Origin: Thermoguttaceae bacterium
Lineage (GTDB): Bacteria; Planctomycetota; Planctomycetia; Pirellulales; Thermoguttaceae
DNA length: 64,000 bases
Direction: 5' to 3'
Assembly: GCA_017939795.1 (NCBI GenBank)
Contig: JAGBAA010000076.1
Location: forward strand, 62,001-126,000
Shown: in pieces, positions 9,329 through 17,924 of the stretch
Layout: every line of letters begins with the position of its first letter
Numbering within the stretch: position 1 is the first letter of the stretch
Notes under the pieces: generated by a model
Told to the model about the DNA's origin: nothing
Database searches by the model: none
What the model saw: only the letters and a program-made list of their open reading frames with translations
Translations under genes and position numbers: made by a program

Positions 9329-9670
9329 ATGCGTAAGTCCCTTTCTGAAAATGGATTCGTTTTTGTTTCTGGCGGCAAGACCATCGAGAATGAAACATTT
9401 ACGCTTCCTCCGTGCCAAATGGCGGCTCCCCGCTATTCCGACGATGACGGCGACGATGAGTACGGTGACGAAGACTGGGATGAAGAGGATGAAGACGACT
9501 ACGACGATGAAGACTACGATGACGAAGAAGACTGGGATGATGAGGAAGATGACTGGGATGATGAAGACGACGAAGACTACGATGAAGATTGGGACGACGA
9601 AGACGACGATGACAACTGGGACGACGATGACGATGAGGATTGGCCGTACAGCGACGATGACGACGAATAG
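9329..9670 (+). CDS. small, extremely acidic aromatic-rich protein
   Basis: 113 residues. The first 36 residues are ordinary, with mixed charge and a single cysteine. From about residue 37 to the end nearly every residue is Asp or Glu, broken at intervals of four to eight by a single Trp or Tyr (DEDWDEEDEDDY is typical). The frame has AAGGAG seven bases before the ATG. The aromatic-in-acid pattern survives over about 75 residues, so it is not random low-complexity DNA. I do not recognise a family. Possible roles are metal binding, nucleic-acid mimicry or a chaperone tail; none is shown. The next gene begins 18 bases after its stop and has no ribosome site of its own, so the two are likely translated in series. 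Confidence 0.7.
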   Translation: MRKSLSENGFVFVSGGKTIENETFTLPPCQMAAPRYSDDDGDDEYGDEDWDEEDEDDYDDEDYDDEEDWDDEEDDWDDEDDEDYDEDWDDEDDDDNWDDDDDEDWPYSDDDDE

Positions 9671-9688
9671 TCTTTCGGATCGGACAGT

Positions 9689-11089
9689 ATGCTGACATTC
9701 AAGCGAAAATTTTGGGACGCAGTCCTCAGCGGTGAGAAAACACAAACGCTCAGGATCTGGAAGACGCTGCGGATCCGCGAAAATCAAAAATCCTATGCAC
9801 CCGGAATCGGTCCGCTGTGGATCGATTCCATTGAGGAAGTTTCGTTTGAGGAGCTGACGGATGCCGATGCGATCCCGGACGGCTTTTCCTCCATTGAGGC
9901 TCTGCGTAAGGAGATCCGCGCCATCTATGGCTCTAATCCGATCGGTACGCTCTATCGTGTCCGATTCCACCTTCTGCCGCCGGAACCTAAAGATCCCCTC
10001 GGTCCCAAGCCGGTTTTTTACGATACGCTGGAAACGGTCGAACTGTCGAAAGAACATTCTGATTTCAGGACGAAATGCAGCGGAAGTGTACAGGACGCCG
10101 ACGCAAAAAACTCCGCATCCGTTTCAGATGCCGCAGGTCCGCGTCCATCCCGCACCTCCCGAAAGAAGGGGACGTCTCGCATCCATGATCGAGCGGATCG
10201 TGGATTTCAGCAGGATCCGGCTTCCATTTCCGAGCTTCCTGTTTCTGGAGCCAGGTTGGCCAAAACGCGGACGCACAGCAGAGCTGCCGCACGGAAAAAG
10301 ACTTCCGCTGAAAAAAATGCCGTTTCTCAGGAAGTCTCTGGGATCGCACTCTGGAGATCTTGGGGATTTGTGCCGATGCACACGGATTTACAGTCCGGAA
10401 CCGCAAAATGGATCGGGATGAAGAATAAAGAGAATGAAGCCGCACTCTGTGGCACCGAAAAGTCTGCGTCTCCGAATGAGATCCCGACCGCGTACTCCTT
10501 TCAGACTGAAACGGCAGGCCGACCGCCAAAAAGTGCGCTGGAAATCGCCTCCCGCATAAAAATTCGTATCGTGCAGGATGTTCGGAACCTGAACGAGACT
10601 GCGGGGGTACAGGGACCGGAAGCCCGGGACCTGAACGAGGCTGCGGGGGCACTGGGACCGGAAGCCCGGGACCTGAAGGAGGCGGCAGAAACTATATCCC
10701 CAAACGAGACGGCAGAGAACCGGCACTCCAATCAGAAGCCGGAGAGTACTTTCTCTCAACAGAAAAGGAACGCAGAGCCAATGTTTACCGAGGCGGAAAT
10801 CGTAGAAAAAATGATCCGCAGATGCAGGATCCATCGAAATGTCTGCGACTGGAACCATGAGCCTGGAAAATCCCAGGATTTTTTCGCACTTTTCATACAG
10901 GCTCCGCGCAATGAACGCGGTGTTCCGATACTCAATGGTCTGCGGCTTCGGACGCTGATGCGCTCGCAGATCTCCGAGCAGGACTGGGATGAGATCTGCT
11001 GGATCGCGGCAGAAGTCTGCGATGCGTGGAATGAATGGCAGTACGCTGTCGAACACTGGCCGTTCCCGGTAAAGAGCGACGGAGAATAG
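9689..11089 (+). CDS. ASCH-domain protein with long disordered linker
   Basis: 466 residues. The first 110 or so form an ASCH (PUA-like) domain: LTFKRKFWDAVLSGEKTQTL at the start is the typical entry, followed by the RIWK and VSFEEL strands. ASCH domains bind RNA or nucleotides. Residues about 130-360 are low-complexity, Ala/Glu/Arg-rich and contain a 14-residue tandem repeat. Residues about 367-466 form a second compact, acidic and aromatic domain (EAEIVEKMIRRCRIHRNVC to EHWPFPV) that I do not recognise. The linker also stays open in another frame, so a repaired or old frameshift there cannot be excluded. The start at 9689 lacks a ribosome site and probably relies on coupling to the acidic protein upstream. 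Confidence 0.65.
   Translation: MLTFKRKFWDAVLSGEKTQTLRIWKTLRIRENQKSYAPGIGPLWIDSIEEVSFEELTDADAIPDGFSSIEALRKEIRAIYGSNPIGTLYRVRFHLLPPEPKDPLGPKPVFYDTLETVELSKEHSDFRTKCSGSVQDADAKNSASVSDAAGPRPSRTSRKKGTSRIHDRADRGFQQDPASISELPVSGARLAKTRTHSRAAARKKTSAEKNAVSQEVSGIALWRSWGFVPMHTDLQSGTAKWIGMKNKENEAALCGTEKSASPNEIPTAYSFQTETAGRPPKSALEIASRIKIRIVQDVRNLNETAGVQGPEARDLNEAAGALGPEARDLKEAAETISPNETAENRHSNQKPESTFSQQKRNAEPMFTEAEIVEKMIRRCRIHRNVCDWNHEPGKSQDFFALFIQAPRNERGVPILNGLRLRTLMRSQISEQDWDEICWIAAEVCDAWNEWQYAVEHWPFPVKSDGE
10588..10690 (+). repeat. 42-bp coding minisatellite
   Basis: About 2.4 copies of a 42-base unit beginning CCTGAACGAG(G/A)CTGCGGG at 10588, 10630 and 10672. It adds 14-residue units to the linker of the ASCH protein without changing the frame. 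Confidence 0.75.
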
Positions 11090-11211
11090 TCCGGGGAATC
11101 GGCGGCTTTGGCGGATCTTTCTCTGGAAATGTGCTTGAGGCCCCCCTCCACTTTTCCCAGACCCTAAAAATTCTCAGCTGCGTCAGCTTTTTATTTAAAA
11201 AATTATGGATA

Positions 11212-11233
11212 TTTTGGTAAATTTTTACCAAAA
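11212..11233. promoter_or_regulatory. 22-bp palindrome just upstream of the argB promoter
   Basis: TTTTGGTAAA and TTTACCAAAA flank a TT centre, with perfect symmetry. It lies 14 bases before the -35 box of argB. The position suits an operator or activator site; the lack of a T-run makes a terminator less likely. No regulator is identified. Confidence 0.5.
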
Positions 11234-11247
11234 CAGGCTGCGCCCCC

Positions 11248-11275
11248 TTGACTTTCCGATACTGCGTGCTAAAAT
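11248..11275 (+). promoter_or_regulatory. argB promoter
   Basis: TTGACT (11248-11253), 16 bases, TAAAAT (11270-11275), directly preceded by a run of five C. Confidence 0.68.
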
Positions 11276-11392
11276 GTGGAATACTTGATTTATTTTGAGA
11301 TGGATTCTTTTGGCCGTCAAAAGTGATGGCGTGCTTTGGTGTATGCCGATCTGCCGGCGCGAAGGATCGCGTCAAGGGAAAGAGGAGTCAAA

Positions 11393-12292
11393 GTGCTTAA
11401 CGCAGTGGAAAAGGCAGACGTCCTGATCGAGGCGCTGCATTGGATTCGTGAATTTCGCGACAAAGTCTTCGTCATCAAACTCGGCGGGAGCCTGATGGTC
11501 AATCCCCTGGCGATGTCGCATTTACTTCAGGACCTCGTTTTTCTGGAAACGGTCGGCATCCGTCCGATCGTCGTCCATGGCGGAGGCCCGGCGATCAATC
11601 GTGCGATGGCGGAATCCGGACTTCAGTCCCGTTTCGTTCAGGGACGTCGGTACACGTGTGAGAAAACGCTGGAGATCGTGGAACGCGTCTTGGCGAATCA
11701 GGTCAACGAACAGCTCGTGGAGCAGATCACCATCCTTGGCGGAAAAGCTAAATCGCTCAATTTCAACACGAAGTGCATCGCATACGGTGAGCCGTTGAAA
11801 TTGAAGGATGAAGACGGAAATCCGCTGGATCTTGGGTACGTCGGGACAGTCACCCGCATCGATAAAGAAACGATCCAGGAGCTGATCGAGCACGGCACGA
11901 TCCCAGTCATTCCGTCCATGTGTCTGACAGACGAGGGACAGAAACTGAACGTCAACGCCGACACGGTCGCCATGGTCGTCGCGCAGGAATTCAAGGCGGA
12001 AAAACTCGTCTACCTCAGCGACATTAACGGCGTGCGTGCCGACAAAGACGACCCGAATTCGCTCATCCCGACACTGACCCCTGAAATGGCGGATGAACTC
12101 TTCAAAAGCGGAGTGATCCAGGCTGGAATGATCCCGAAAGTCCAGGCCTGTATCGCGACGGTCGAAAAAGGAGTCCGTAAGGTCCACATCGTGGATGGAA
12201 GTCTGCGTCACTCTCTTCTGCTCGAGATCTTCACGACCGTGGGGATCGGAACGGAGATCCTGGCCAGCCCCCACTGGGCACCCCAACGCTGA
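11393..12292 (+). CDS. argB: acetylglutamate kinase
   Basis: 299 residues from a GTG with AGAGGAG five bases upstream; a longer frame back to 11336 has no ribosome site. The protein phosphorylates N-acetyl-L-glutamate with ATP, the second step of arginine synthesis. Family signs in order are KLGGSLM (nucleotide-binding loop), VVHGGGPAIN (substrate loop), LNVNADTVA (active-site turn), YLSDINGV, and GVIQAGMIPKVQAC with the catalytic Lys near the end. The length suits the hexameric, arginine-inhibited class. It heads the argB-argD-argF block behind its own promoter; argC, argJ, argG and argH are not in the window. Confidence 0.95.
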   Translation: MLNAVEKADVLIEALHWIREFRDKVFVIKLGGSLMVNPLAMSHLLQDLVFLETVGIRPIVVHGGGPAINRAMAESGLQSRFVQGRRYTCEKTLEIVERVLANQVNEQLVEQITILGGKAKSLNFNTKCIAYGEPLKLKDEDGNPLDLGYVGTVTRIDKETIQELIEHGTIPVIPSMCLTDEGQKLNVNADTVAMVVAQEFKAEKLVYLSDINGVRADKDDPNSLIPTLTPEMADELFKSGVIQAGMIPKVQACIATVEKGVRKVHIVDGSLRHSLLLEIFTTVGIGTEILASPHWAPQR

Positions 12293-12516
12293 ATTCAGAA
12301 AAACGGATGGTTTCCATTTTCCGGAAAGGAAATACGGAGCTGATCCGTGTGCGGTTTCCTCGTGAATGGTTCGTGTGTTGGGTACCTAATGTCGGGTGTC
12401 CGATGCATCGTGAGTCCATGCGTCAGCGTATTTTGAACGCGCGCAAAACCTCAAATTCAAGAAAATTCCCCAAAGATCAAAAACGATCCAAGAAAGATCC
12501 AATCAGGAACTGAAAA

Positions 12517-13695
12517 ATGTCCACATTTGAAACGTTTGAAAAGTACGTCATTCCGAACTACACGCGATACCCGGTGACTCTGGTGCGCGGTGAAGATTCC
12601 TGGGTTTGGGACGAAGCAGGAAAACGTTACCTTGACTTCTTCCCCGGCTGGGGCTGCAATATGCTGGGGCACTGCCCGAAATACGTCGTTGAGGCGGTGA
12701 AGAAGCAGGTCGAGACGCTCATCCACATTCCGAATTCCTGGTACTCTCAGGAGCAGGGCGAGTGGGCGAAACTTCTCTCGGAGCGCAGTTTCGGCGGGAA
12801 GTGCTTCTTCTGCAATTCGGGCGCGGAAGCGAATGAAGCGGGAATCAAGCTCGCCAGAATGTACGGAAATGAGAGCAAACGCTACAAAATCGTGACGTTC
12901 TTCAATGGATTCCACGGACGCACGATGGGCGCAGTCGCCGCGACGGCCCAGCCGAAGTACCAGCAGGGACTCGGTCCGCTTCTTCCGGGATTTATCTACG
13001 CGGAGTACAATAATCTGGAAGCCGTGAAAGAGATCGTGGAAAACGACGACGAGATCGTCTCCATCATGCTCGAGCCGATCCAGGGCGAAGGCGGCGTGAA
13101 CGTGCCGGACCGTGAATTTCTGCAGGGACTGCGCGATCTGTGCGACAAAAAGGACATTCTTCTTCATTTCGACGAAGTCCAGACCGGCTGCGGACGCACG
13201 GGTGAGTGGTTCGCGTACCAGAAATTTGGCGTCACGCCGGACATCATGACGCTGGCGAAAACACTCTGCGGCGGTATTGCGGGTGCGGCTCTGGTCGTCC
13301 GTCAGGAATTCGCTCCGTATTTGCGTCCGGGAATGCATGCCGCCACGTTCGGCGGAAACCCGATCGCGGCAGCTGCCGGTATCGCGACGATCCGTCAGAT
13401 CGAAGAAGAGCATCTCCTCGAAAACGCCAATCGGAATTTTGAGCTGTTCCGCAAACGTTTCCTTGAGATCGGCGAGAAGACCGACATCGTGAAGGATGTT
13501 CGCGGCTGCGGTGCCATGGTCGGCATGGAATTGAGCATCAATGGGACGGAGATCGTGCAGAAGTGTATGGAAAAAGGCCTTCTGATCAACTGTACGCACG
13601 GCACGGTCATCCGACTGCTGCCGGCAGTTACTCTGACGGAAGAGCTGGTCAACGAAGGATGCGATATCCTGCGTGATGTCATCCTCGGACTTTGA
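12517..13695 (+). CDS. argD: acetylornithine aminotransferase
   Basis: 392 residues, a class-III PLP-dependent aminotransferase of usual length. It converts N-acetylglutamate semialdehyde to N-acetylornithine with glutamate as amino donor. Visible signs are WDEAGKRYLDF near the start, CNSGAEANEA, the FHGRTMGA loop, LLHFDEVQTGCGRTG (the Asp that holds the PLP ring) and TLAKTLCGG with the PLP lysine near 247. The gene lies 224 bases after argB. This spacer has no clear terminator or promoter, so the two are probably in one transcript. AGGAA precedes the ATG. In some bacteria ArgD also serves lysine synthesis. Confidence 0.93.
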   Translation: MSTFETFEKYVIPNYTRYPVTLVRGEDSWVWDEAGKRYLDFFPGWGCNMLGHCPKYVVEAVKKQVETLIHIPNSWYSQEQGEWAKLLSERSFGGKCFFCNSGAEANEAGIKLARMYGNESKRYKIVTFFNGFHGRTMGAVAATAQPKYQQGLGPLLPGFIYAEYNNLEAVKEIVENDDEIVSIMLEPIQGEGGVNVPDREFLQGLRDLCDKKDILLHFDEVQTGCGRTGEWFAYQKFGVTPDIMTLAKTLCGGIAGAALVVRQEFAPYLRPGMHAATFGGNPIAAAAGIATIRQIEEEHLLENANRNFELFRKRFLEIGEKTDIVKDVRGCGAMVGMELSINGTEIVQKCMEKGLLINCTHGTVIRLLPAVTLTEELVNEGCDILRDVILGL

Positions 13696-13930
13696 TCCCG
13701 GGAAACCAGCCGAACCGGAAACGTCGGATCGATCCAGGCAAAATGTCTTGCTTGTCGGTCCATTCCGGTCAATAAAAAGGATCCGGTCTTCTTCGACTGG
13801 AATCCATGCGTAAGATAAAATGGCGGGACCGGTCGCCAAACCGGTTTCGTCTTCCATTTTTTTAAGAAAAGCCCTCAAGATTGAAAGGAACTTCATTCAA
13901 GTTTCAAAAAACTGAACGAAAGGTACTGAA

Positions 13931-14863
13931 ATGCGCCACTTACTTACTCTGAAAGACCTGACCACTGCTGAAATTGAAGAGATCCTTGCGATCGGAAACG
14001 CACTGAAAGCGGACTTGAAGCGCGGAGTGCGGGAACCGCTCTTTCCCAATTTCGTCATGGGGATGATCTTTCAGAAGCAGTCGCTCCGGACGCGGGTCAG
14101 TTTTGAGACGCTCATGACGCATCTTGGTGGAAGTGCGATCTATCTTGCGGGCGACGTTGATTTTGGAAAGCGCGAGCCGATCCATGATTTTGCCCGCGTA
14201 ATGAGCGAAATGGTCGATTTGGTCATGATTCGCGCCAAGCATCACGAAGACGTCGCGGAATTTGCGAAATACGCTTCCGTTCCGGTCATCAACGGTCTGA
14301 CGGACTACAGTCATCCGTGCCAGGCACTGGCGGACATCATGACGCTGCGTGAGCTGGTCGGCGACACGACGGGAAAGAAATTCGCCTGGGTCGGCGATGC
14401 GAATAATGTGGCGCTGAGTCTTGCGTTCATCTGCGGAAAGCTCGGTCTGAAATTCTCGATGGGGACACCGGGAGCCTACCAGTTCAGCGATGAGATCCTC
14501 CAGCAGATCCATGAAAATGCGCCGGATGCTGAATTTGAGGTGACGGAAGACCCGGTCAAGGCAGTCGAAGGAGCCTCGGCGGTCTATACGGACGTTTGGG
14601 TCAGTATGGGGCAGGAAGACGAAAAAGCGCAGCGTGAACGTGATTTTGCCGCGTACCAGGTCAACGCCGAATTGATGAAGCACTGCCCGGACGCGTATTT
14701 CATGCACTGCCTGCCTGCCCGCCGCGGATTTGAAGTGACGGAAGAGGTCATTGATGGTCCGCAGAGCGCGATCATTCCGGAAGCAGGGAACCGTCTCCAT
14801 GCGCAGAAAGGTGCCGTCGTGTGGCTTCTGCGTCAGGTCCAGGCCGCCAAGGCGCAGAACTAA
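13931..14863 (+). CDS. argF: ornithine carbamoyltransferase
   Basis: 310 residues. It joins carbamoyl phosphate and ornithine to give citrulline. The carbamoyl-phosphate loop reads KQSLRTRVSFE (usual form STRTR; the SLRTR variant is seen in several lineages). HPCQALAD, DVWVSMGQE and the ornithine-binding FMHCLPARRG are all present, and the HCLPA form separates it from acetyl- or succinyl-ornithine enzymes. A GAAAGG ribosome site precedes the ATG. Gene order argB-argD-argF over 3.5 kb, all on one strand, supports the pathway. Downstream, GAGACTTTT (14995-15003) and AAAAGTCTC (15054-15062) can pair and are followed by TTTATT, a weak possible terminator. Confidence 0.94.
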   Translation: MRHLLTLKDLTTAEIEEILAIGNALKADLKRGVREPLFPNFVMGMIFQKQSLRTRVSFETLMTHLGGSAIYLAGDVDFGKREPIHDFARVMSEMVDLVMIRAKHHEDVAEFAKYASVPVINGLTDYSHPCQALADIMTLRELVGDTTGKKFAWVGDANNVALSLAFICGKLGLKFSMGTPGAYQFSDEILQQIHENAPDAEFEVTEDPVKAVEGASAVYTDVWVSMGQEDEKAQRERDFAAYQVNAELMKHCPDAYFMHCLPARRGFEVTEEVIDGPQSAIIPEAGNRLHAQKGAVVWLLRQVQAAKAQN

Positions 14864-15079
14864 GTCTGTCTGGGAGTCGAGCGAAAGTCCGTCTGGGTAT
14901 GGAATGAGACCGTTTTGGTACAGTGTCCGGCCAGACGGATGTTTCGTCCTGTTTATGTTCAGCTATCCTTCATTTCGAAAGTCTTGCGGTGTGTGAGACT
15001 TTTGGAATGGGGAAGCCGTGAAATGTGCACGTATTTTCTAGAAAACACAACAAAAAAGTCTCTTTATTCCGGATCCCTC

Positions 15080-15108
15080 TTGACTGGATCCCGAACGTTA
15101 AGTAAAAT
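15080..15108 (+). promoter_or_regulatory. promoter of the Tat TIM-barrel gene
   Basis: TTGACT (15080-15085), 17 bases, TAAAAT (15103-15108); start predicted near 15115, ATG at 15183. The rest of the 319-base gap after argF shows only the weak inverted repeat noted there. Confidence 0.68.
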
Positions 15109-15182
15109 GAAAGAGTTGGCCGTTTTAGGAAAGGACGGCATTTTTTTACCTTCCCTCTCTTGGAAAAATGGAAAGAGATCCC

Positions 15183-16388
15183 ATGAATCCACACGAAAAC
15201 AACTCCGGATCCCAGATTCCTCATACATTGGACCATTCCGTGTCCCCGAGCGGCGCAAAAGCAGATCCTCCGGTCTCTTCACGGCGTGACGCACTGCGAA
15301 AACTCGCAGTTTTGCCGGTCCTTGGCTCTGCGGCGGCAGTGAATGTACTGCACAGCTACGAAGAAAAATGCCTTGCGGAAGAGCGCCTCAAAACGTCCGG
15401 CGACGGTACGGAACCGGCCGATTCCGGGAAAAAAGACTCGATCCAGGGGGAATCCGGCGCGACGCGCACGACATTCACGCCTCCCAAACGTCCGCATCTG
15501 AAGGAAAAGATCCCAATGTCGAAGATCGGCGGTCTGTACGTCAGCCGAATGATCCTTGGCGGGAATCTCATCGGCGGCTGGGCGCACGCGCGGGATCTGA
15601 TCTACGTTTCAGATCTGGTGAAGGCGTACCATACGGAACAGAAGGTCTACGAGACGTTCTATCTTGCCGAGCAGTGCGGGATCAACGCATTTCTGGGCCA
15701 CTGGAGTCTTGGAAAACTGGTGGAAGGCTACTGGAAGTGGACAAGCGGGAAAATCCAATTCATCGCGGACCTCGGATGCCAGCCGGACCAGCTGCTGGAC
15801 ACGATCAAGCGCGTTTTGGAGACGAATCCGGCAGCGTGCTACATTCAAGGAGAAACGTCGGACCGGATCGTGCGCGAGAATGCGGATCTGGACCTTTTCC
15901 CAAAGGCGATGGAACTGATCCGCTCTGCAGGTATCCCAGCCGGCATCGGCGCACACCGGATCGAGACGCTTCGTGCGGTCGAAACGACGGGGACGTCCCC
16001 CGATTTCTGGATGAAGACGTTCCACACGCACGACTACTGGTCGGCGAAAGCGGAGACGGAGCACGACAATATTTTCTGCAGAAAGCCGGAAGAAACGAAA
16101 GCGTGGATGGAAACGCGCAAAGAGCCGTGGATCGCATTCAAGGTCCTCGCGGCAGGCGCACTGCATCCGGAACAGGGATTTCGCACGGCACTGGAGGCGG
16201 GGGCGGATTTCCTTTGCGTCGGAATGTACGATTTCCAGACGGTCCAGAACGTCAATACTTTCTGCCAGATCTGGAATTCCGGGCTGAACCGCACACGCCC
16301 CTGGATGACTCCAAACGTGGATCGAAAAGAACTCCTCCGCCAGAAACGCGCCGCAAGCAGAGCAGCTGCTGCGGAAAATACCGACTGA
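15183..16388 (+). CDS. Tat-exported TIM-barrel protein, aldo/keto-reductase-like
   Basis: 401 residues. A polar 36-residue leader precedes SRRDALRKLAVLPVLG, a twin-arginine export signal with a hydrophobic core. The mature part begins with a lysine/proline-rich linker. From about residue 115 it shows a beta/alpha-barrel pattern: SRMILGGNLIGGW is typical of the first turn of planctomycete aldo/keto-reductase-like proteins, followed by CGINAFLG, IQFIADLG, AGIPAGIGAHRIE and PWIAFKVLAAGAL. The classical Asp-Tyr-Lys-His reductase set is not obvious, so enzymatic activity is uncertain. The ATG at 15183 has AAAGAG upstream; an in-frame ATG at 15168 does not. Confidence 0.7.
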   Translation: MNPHENNSGSQIPHTLDHSVSPSGAKADPPVSSRRDALRKLAVLPVLGSAAAVNVLHSYEEKCLAEERLKTSGDGTEPADSGKKDSIQGESGATRTTFTPPKRPHLKEKIPMSKIGGLYVSRMILGGNLIGGWAHARDLIYVSDLVKAYHTEQKVYETFYLAEQCGINAFLGHWSLGKLVEGYWKWTSGKIQFIADLGCQPDQLLDTIKRVLETNPAACYIQGETSDRIVRENADLDLFPKAMELIRSAGIPAGIGAHRIETLRAVETTGTSPDFWMKTFHTHDYWSAKAETEHDNIFCRKPEETKAWMETRKEPWIAFKVLAAGALHPEQGFRTALEAGADFLCVGMYDFQTVQNVNTFCQIWNSGLNRTRPWMTPNVDRKELLRQKRAASRAAAAENTD

Positions 16389-16463
16389 GAAACTCGGTTT
16401 CTAGTCTTGCGCGAAGCGTGAAAAAATGAAACGCAGAAAGGGAAAAGTGCACATCCAGACACA

Positions 16464-16540
16464 AAATTCACGAAAGATACGAAAAAGCGCGAAATAATTC
16501 TTAAGAGCACTTCGCCGATTTCGTATTCTTTCGTGAATTT
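16464..16540. terminator. long hairpin between convergent genes
   Basis: Arms AAATTCACGAAAGATACGAA (from 16464) and TTTCGTATTCTTTCGTGAAT (from 16519) pair over about 20 bases with one bulge. The hairpin lies between the 3' ends of two convergent genes (16388 and 16682). It could stop transcription from both sides. No classical T-run follows. Confidence 0.5.
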
Positions 16541-16681
16541 CGCGTTTCAGATCCTCATTTTTTGGATACTTTTGCGCGGTTTCGCTATGTACTTCTACGG
16601 ATTCTCCGTTTTTTTGTGGATTTTTGTGTTTTGTGCACAGTATTTTCTGGTTCAGCGTTTCAGCGGCACTTCCTATATCCG

Positions 16682-17677
16682 CTAGCAGTGAAGTTCCACG
16701 ATATCGCGGTCATTCAGCACATAGTCGCCCTTCATTGGCGTACCGTCGTGGACGGCCGTTCCCCAGATCCGTGCATATTTAAGTTTTTCGAGGTAGTCTT
16801 TGTGGACCAGCCCGGCAAGATCGAGCAGGGTACTTCCGACTGGGAGCGTAAAAGGCCGGTCCATGTCCGCGGTTTTGGAGGTCGGGAGTTTCGTGTAGAC
16901 GCGCACGACGTTCAGCGCATGGTAGATCGCGTCTCGCAGCGGCTCCACGCCGGTCAGTTCTGTCGCGCTGATTGGGAACTCTTCAAATCCCCAATCCGTC
17001 AGTTCATGGAAGATCTCGAGCCGATCCATCGCGCCGGGGACGTCGATCTTGTTCGGCACCAGGAACGTCCGCGTGTAGGAAAGTCCCACATCATCCTCAT
17101 CCAGGCACGATTCTTTTCCGAGGCGCGTCCGCGTGGAATTCAGCCGATCCATCAGCGCGATGCAGTTTTCCACGCCGTCATCATCGCCGAGATCCAGCAA
17201 AAGGAGGGCCAGGTCAGCACTTCGGATAAAACTGTACGTGCTCGGCTCGAGGAAATCTGGGGTGATGGGCGGCGTGTCGATCATCTGGACCAGAACGTCT
17301 TCCCACGGCATCATACCGGGCTGAGGAAGCTGCGTCGTGTACGGATGGGGCGCGATTTTAGGAGTTGCCCGCGTCATACTCGCCAGAAGCTGACTCTTTC
17401 CGGCATTCGTCCCGCCCAGAATCACGACCGTCCCCGCACCCTGACGCGGGATCCGAATGCTCAGACCGGATTTCTTTCCGGAAGCCCGGTCCGCCTCCAT
17501 GTCCTTTTTCGTCTTGGAGATCTTGGCTTTGAGTGAGGCCTGAAGGTGGTCCGTCCCTTTGTGCTTCGGAATCTCCTGAAGCATGACCTGCAGGCAGCGC
17601 AGTTCTTCTTCGAGAGACTGGGCCTGACGGTATGCCTGTTCCGCTTTCAGGTAGACGGGAGTTAAATTCGCGGGCAT
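16682..17677 (-). CDS. Obg/DRG-like GTPase with C-terminal TGS domain
   Basis: 331 residues, cytoplasmic. An N-terminal helical hairpin (about 1-75, rich in Lys/Glu) is followed by a GTPase core: G1 LGGTNAGKS (about 88-95), G3 IDTPP (near 134), G4 VPNKID (near 208) and a late ISATEL as G5. Residues about 260-331 form a TGS domain ending in GDYVLNDRDIVELHC, which is the typical closing strand. The order is that of the DRG/Obg group, which acts on ribosomes or tRNA; the precise member is not clear. It is monocistronic, with its own promoter 55 bases upstream. Confidence 0.82.
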   Translation of the reverse strand: MPANLTPVYLKAEQAYRQAQSLEEELRCLQVMLQEIPKHKGTDHLQASLKAKISKTKKDMEADRASGKKSGLSIRIPRQGAGTVVILGGTNAGKSQLLASMTRATPKIAPHPYTTQLPQPGMMPWEDVLVQMIDTPPITPDFLEPSTYSFIRSADLALLLLDLGDDDGVENCIALMDRLNSTRTRLGKESCLDEDDVGLSYTRTFLVPNKIDVPGAMDRLEIFHELTDWGFEEFPISATELTGVEPLRDAIYHALNVVRVYTKLPTSKTADMDRPFTLPVGSTLLDLAGLVHKDYLEKLKYARIWGTAVHDGTPMKGDYVLNDRDIVELHC

Positions 17678-17731
17678 GAAAACCTCCTGAATGAATGCCT
17701 TTCGGGTCTTTTCGAGTCAATTCGTTTCACT

Positions 17732-17760
17732 ATCATAGCACAAAACGCACTTTTTTTCAA
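17732..17760 (-). promoter_or_regulatory. promoter of the GTPase gene
   Basis: On the minus strand TTGAAA (17760-17755), 17 bases, TATGAT (17737-17732), preceded by CCCC. Confidence 0.68.
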
Positions 17761-17780
17761 GGGGAAAGAGACAAAATCGG

Positions 17781-17816
17781 AAAAGAAAAAAGAAAAGAGA
17801 CGCAAAAAAGCGTCTC
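17781..17816 (-). terminator. intrinsic terminator after the YggS-type gene
   Basis: Minus strand: GAGACGC, six T, GCGTCTC (17816-17797), then TTTTCTTTTTTCTTTT. A 7-bp stem with a T-rich tail, about 110 bases after the stop at 17925. Confidence 0.8.
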
Positions 17817-17924
17817 AAACGTCCGTTTTCCGGAAAATTCGGCGTATTCGGTCAGCGTGCCCGGGATCGCGCCTCGTTCTTTCAGCGTCTTTCAGCGAGG
17901 CGGGAAGAGCCGGGAAATTTTCAT

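Larger units (their letters stand above)
11090..11392. other. spacer upstream of argB: hairpin, palindrome and promoter
   Basis: Holds a short hairpin AGCTG-CGT-CAGCT followed by TTTTTATTT (a weak end signal for the ASCH gene), the palindrome at 11212-11233 and the argB promoter. No gene seen. Confidence 0.5.
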
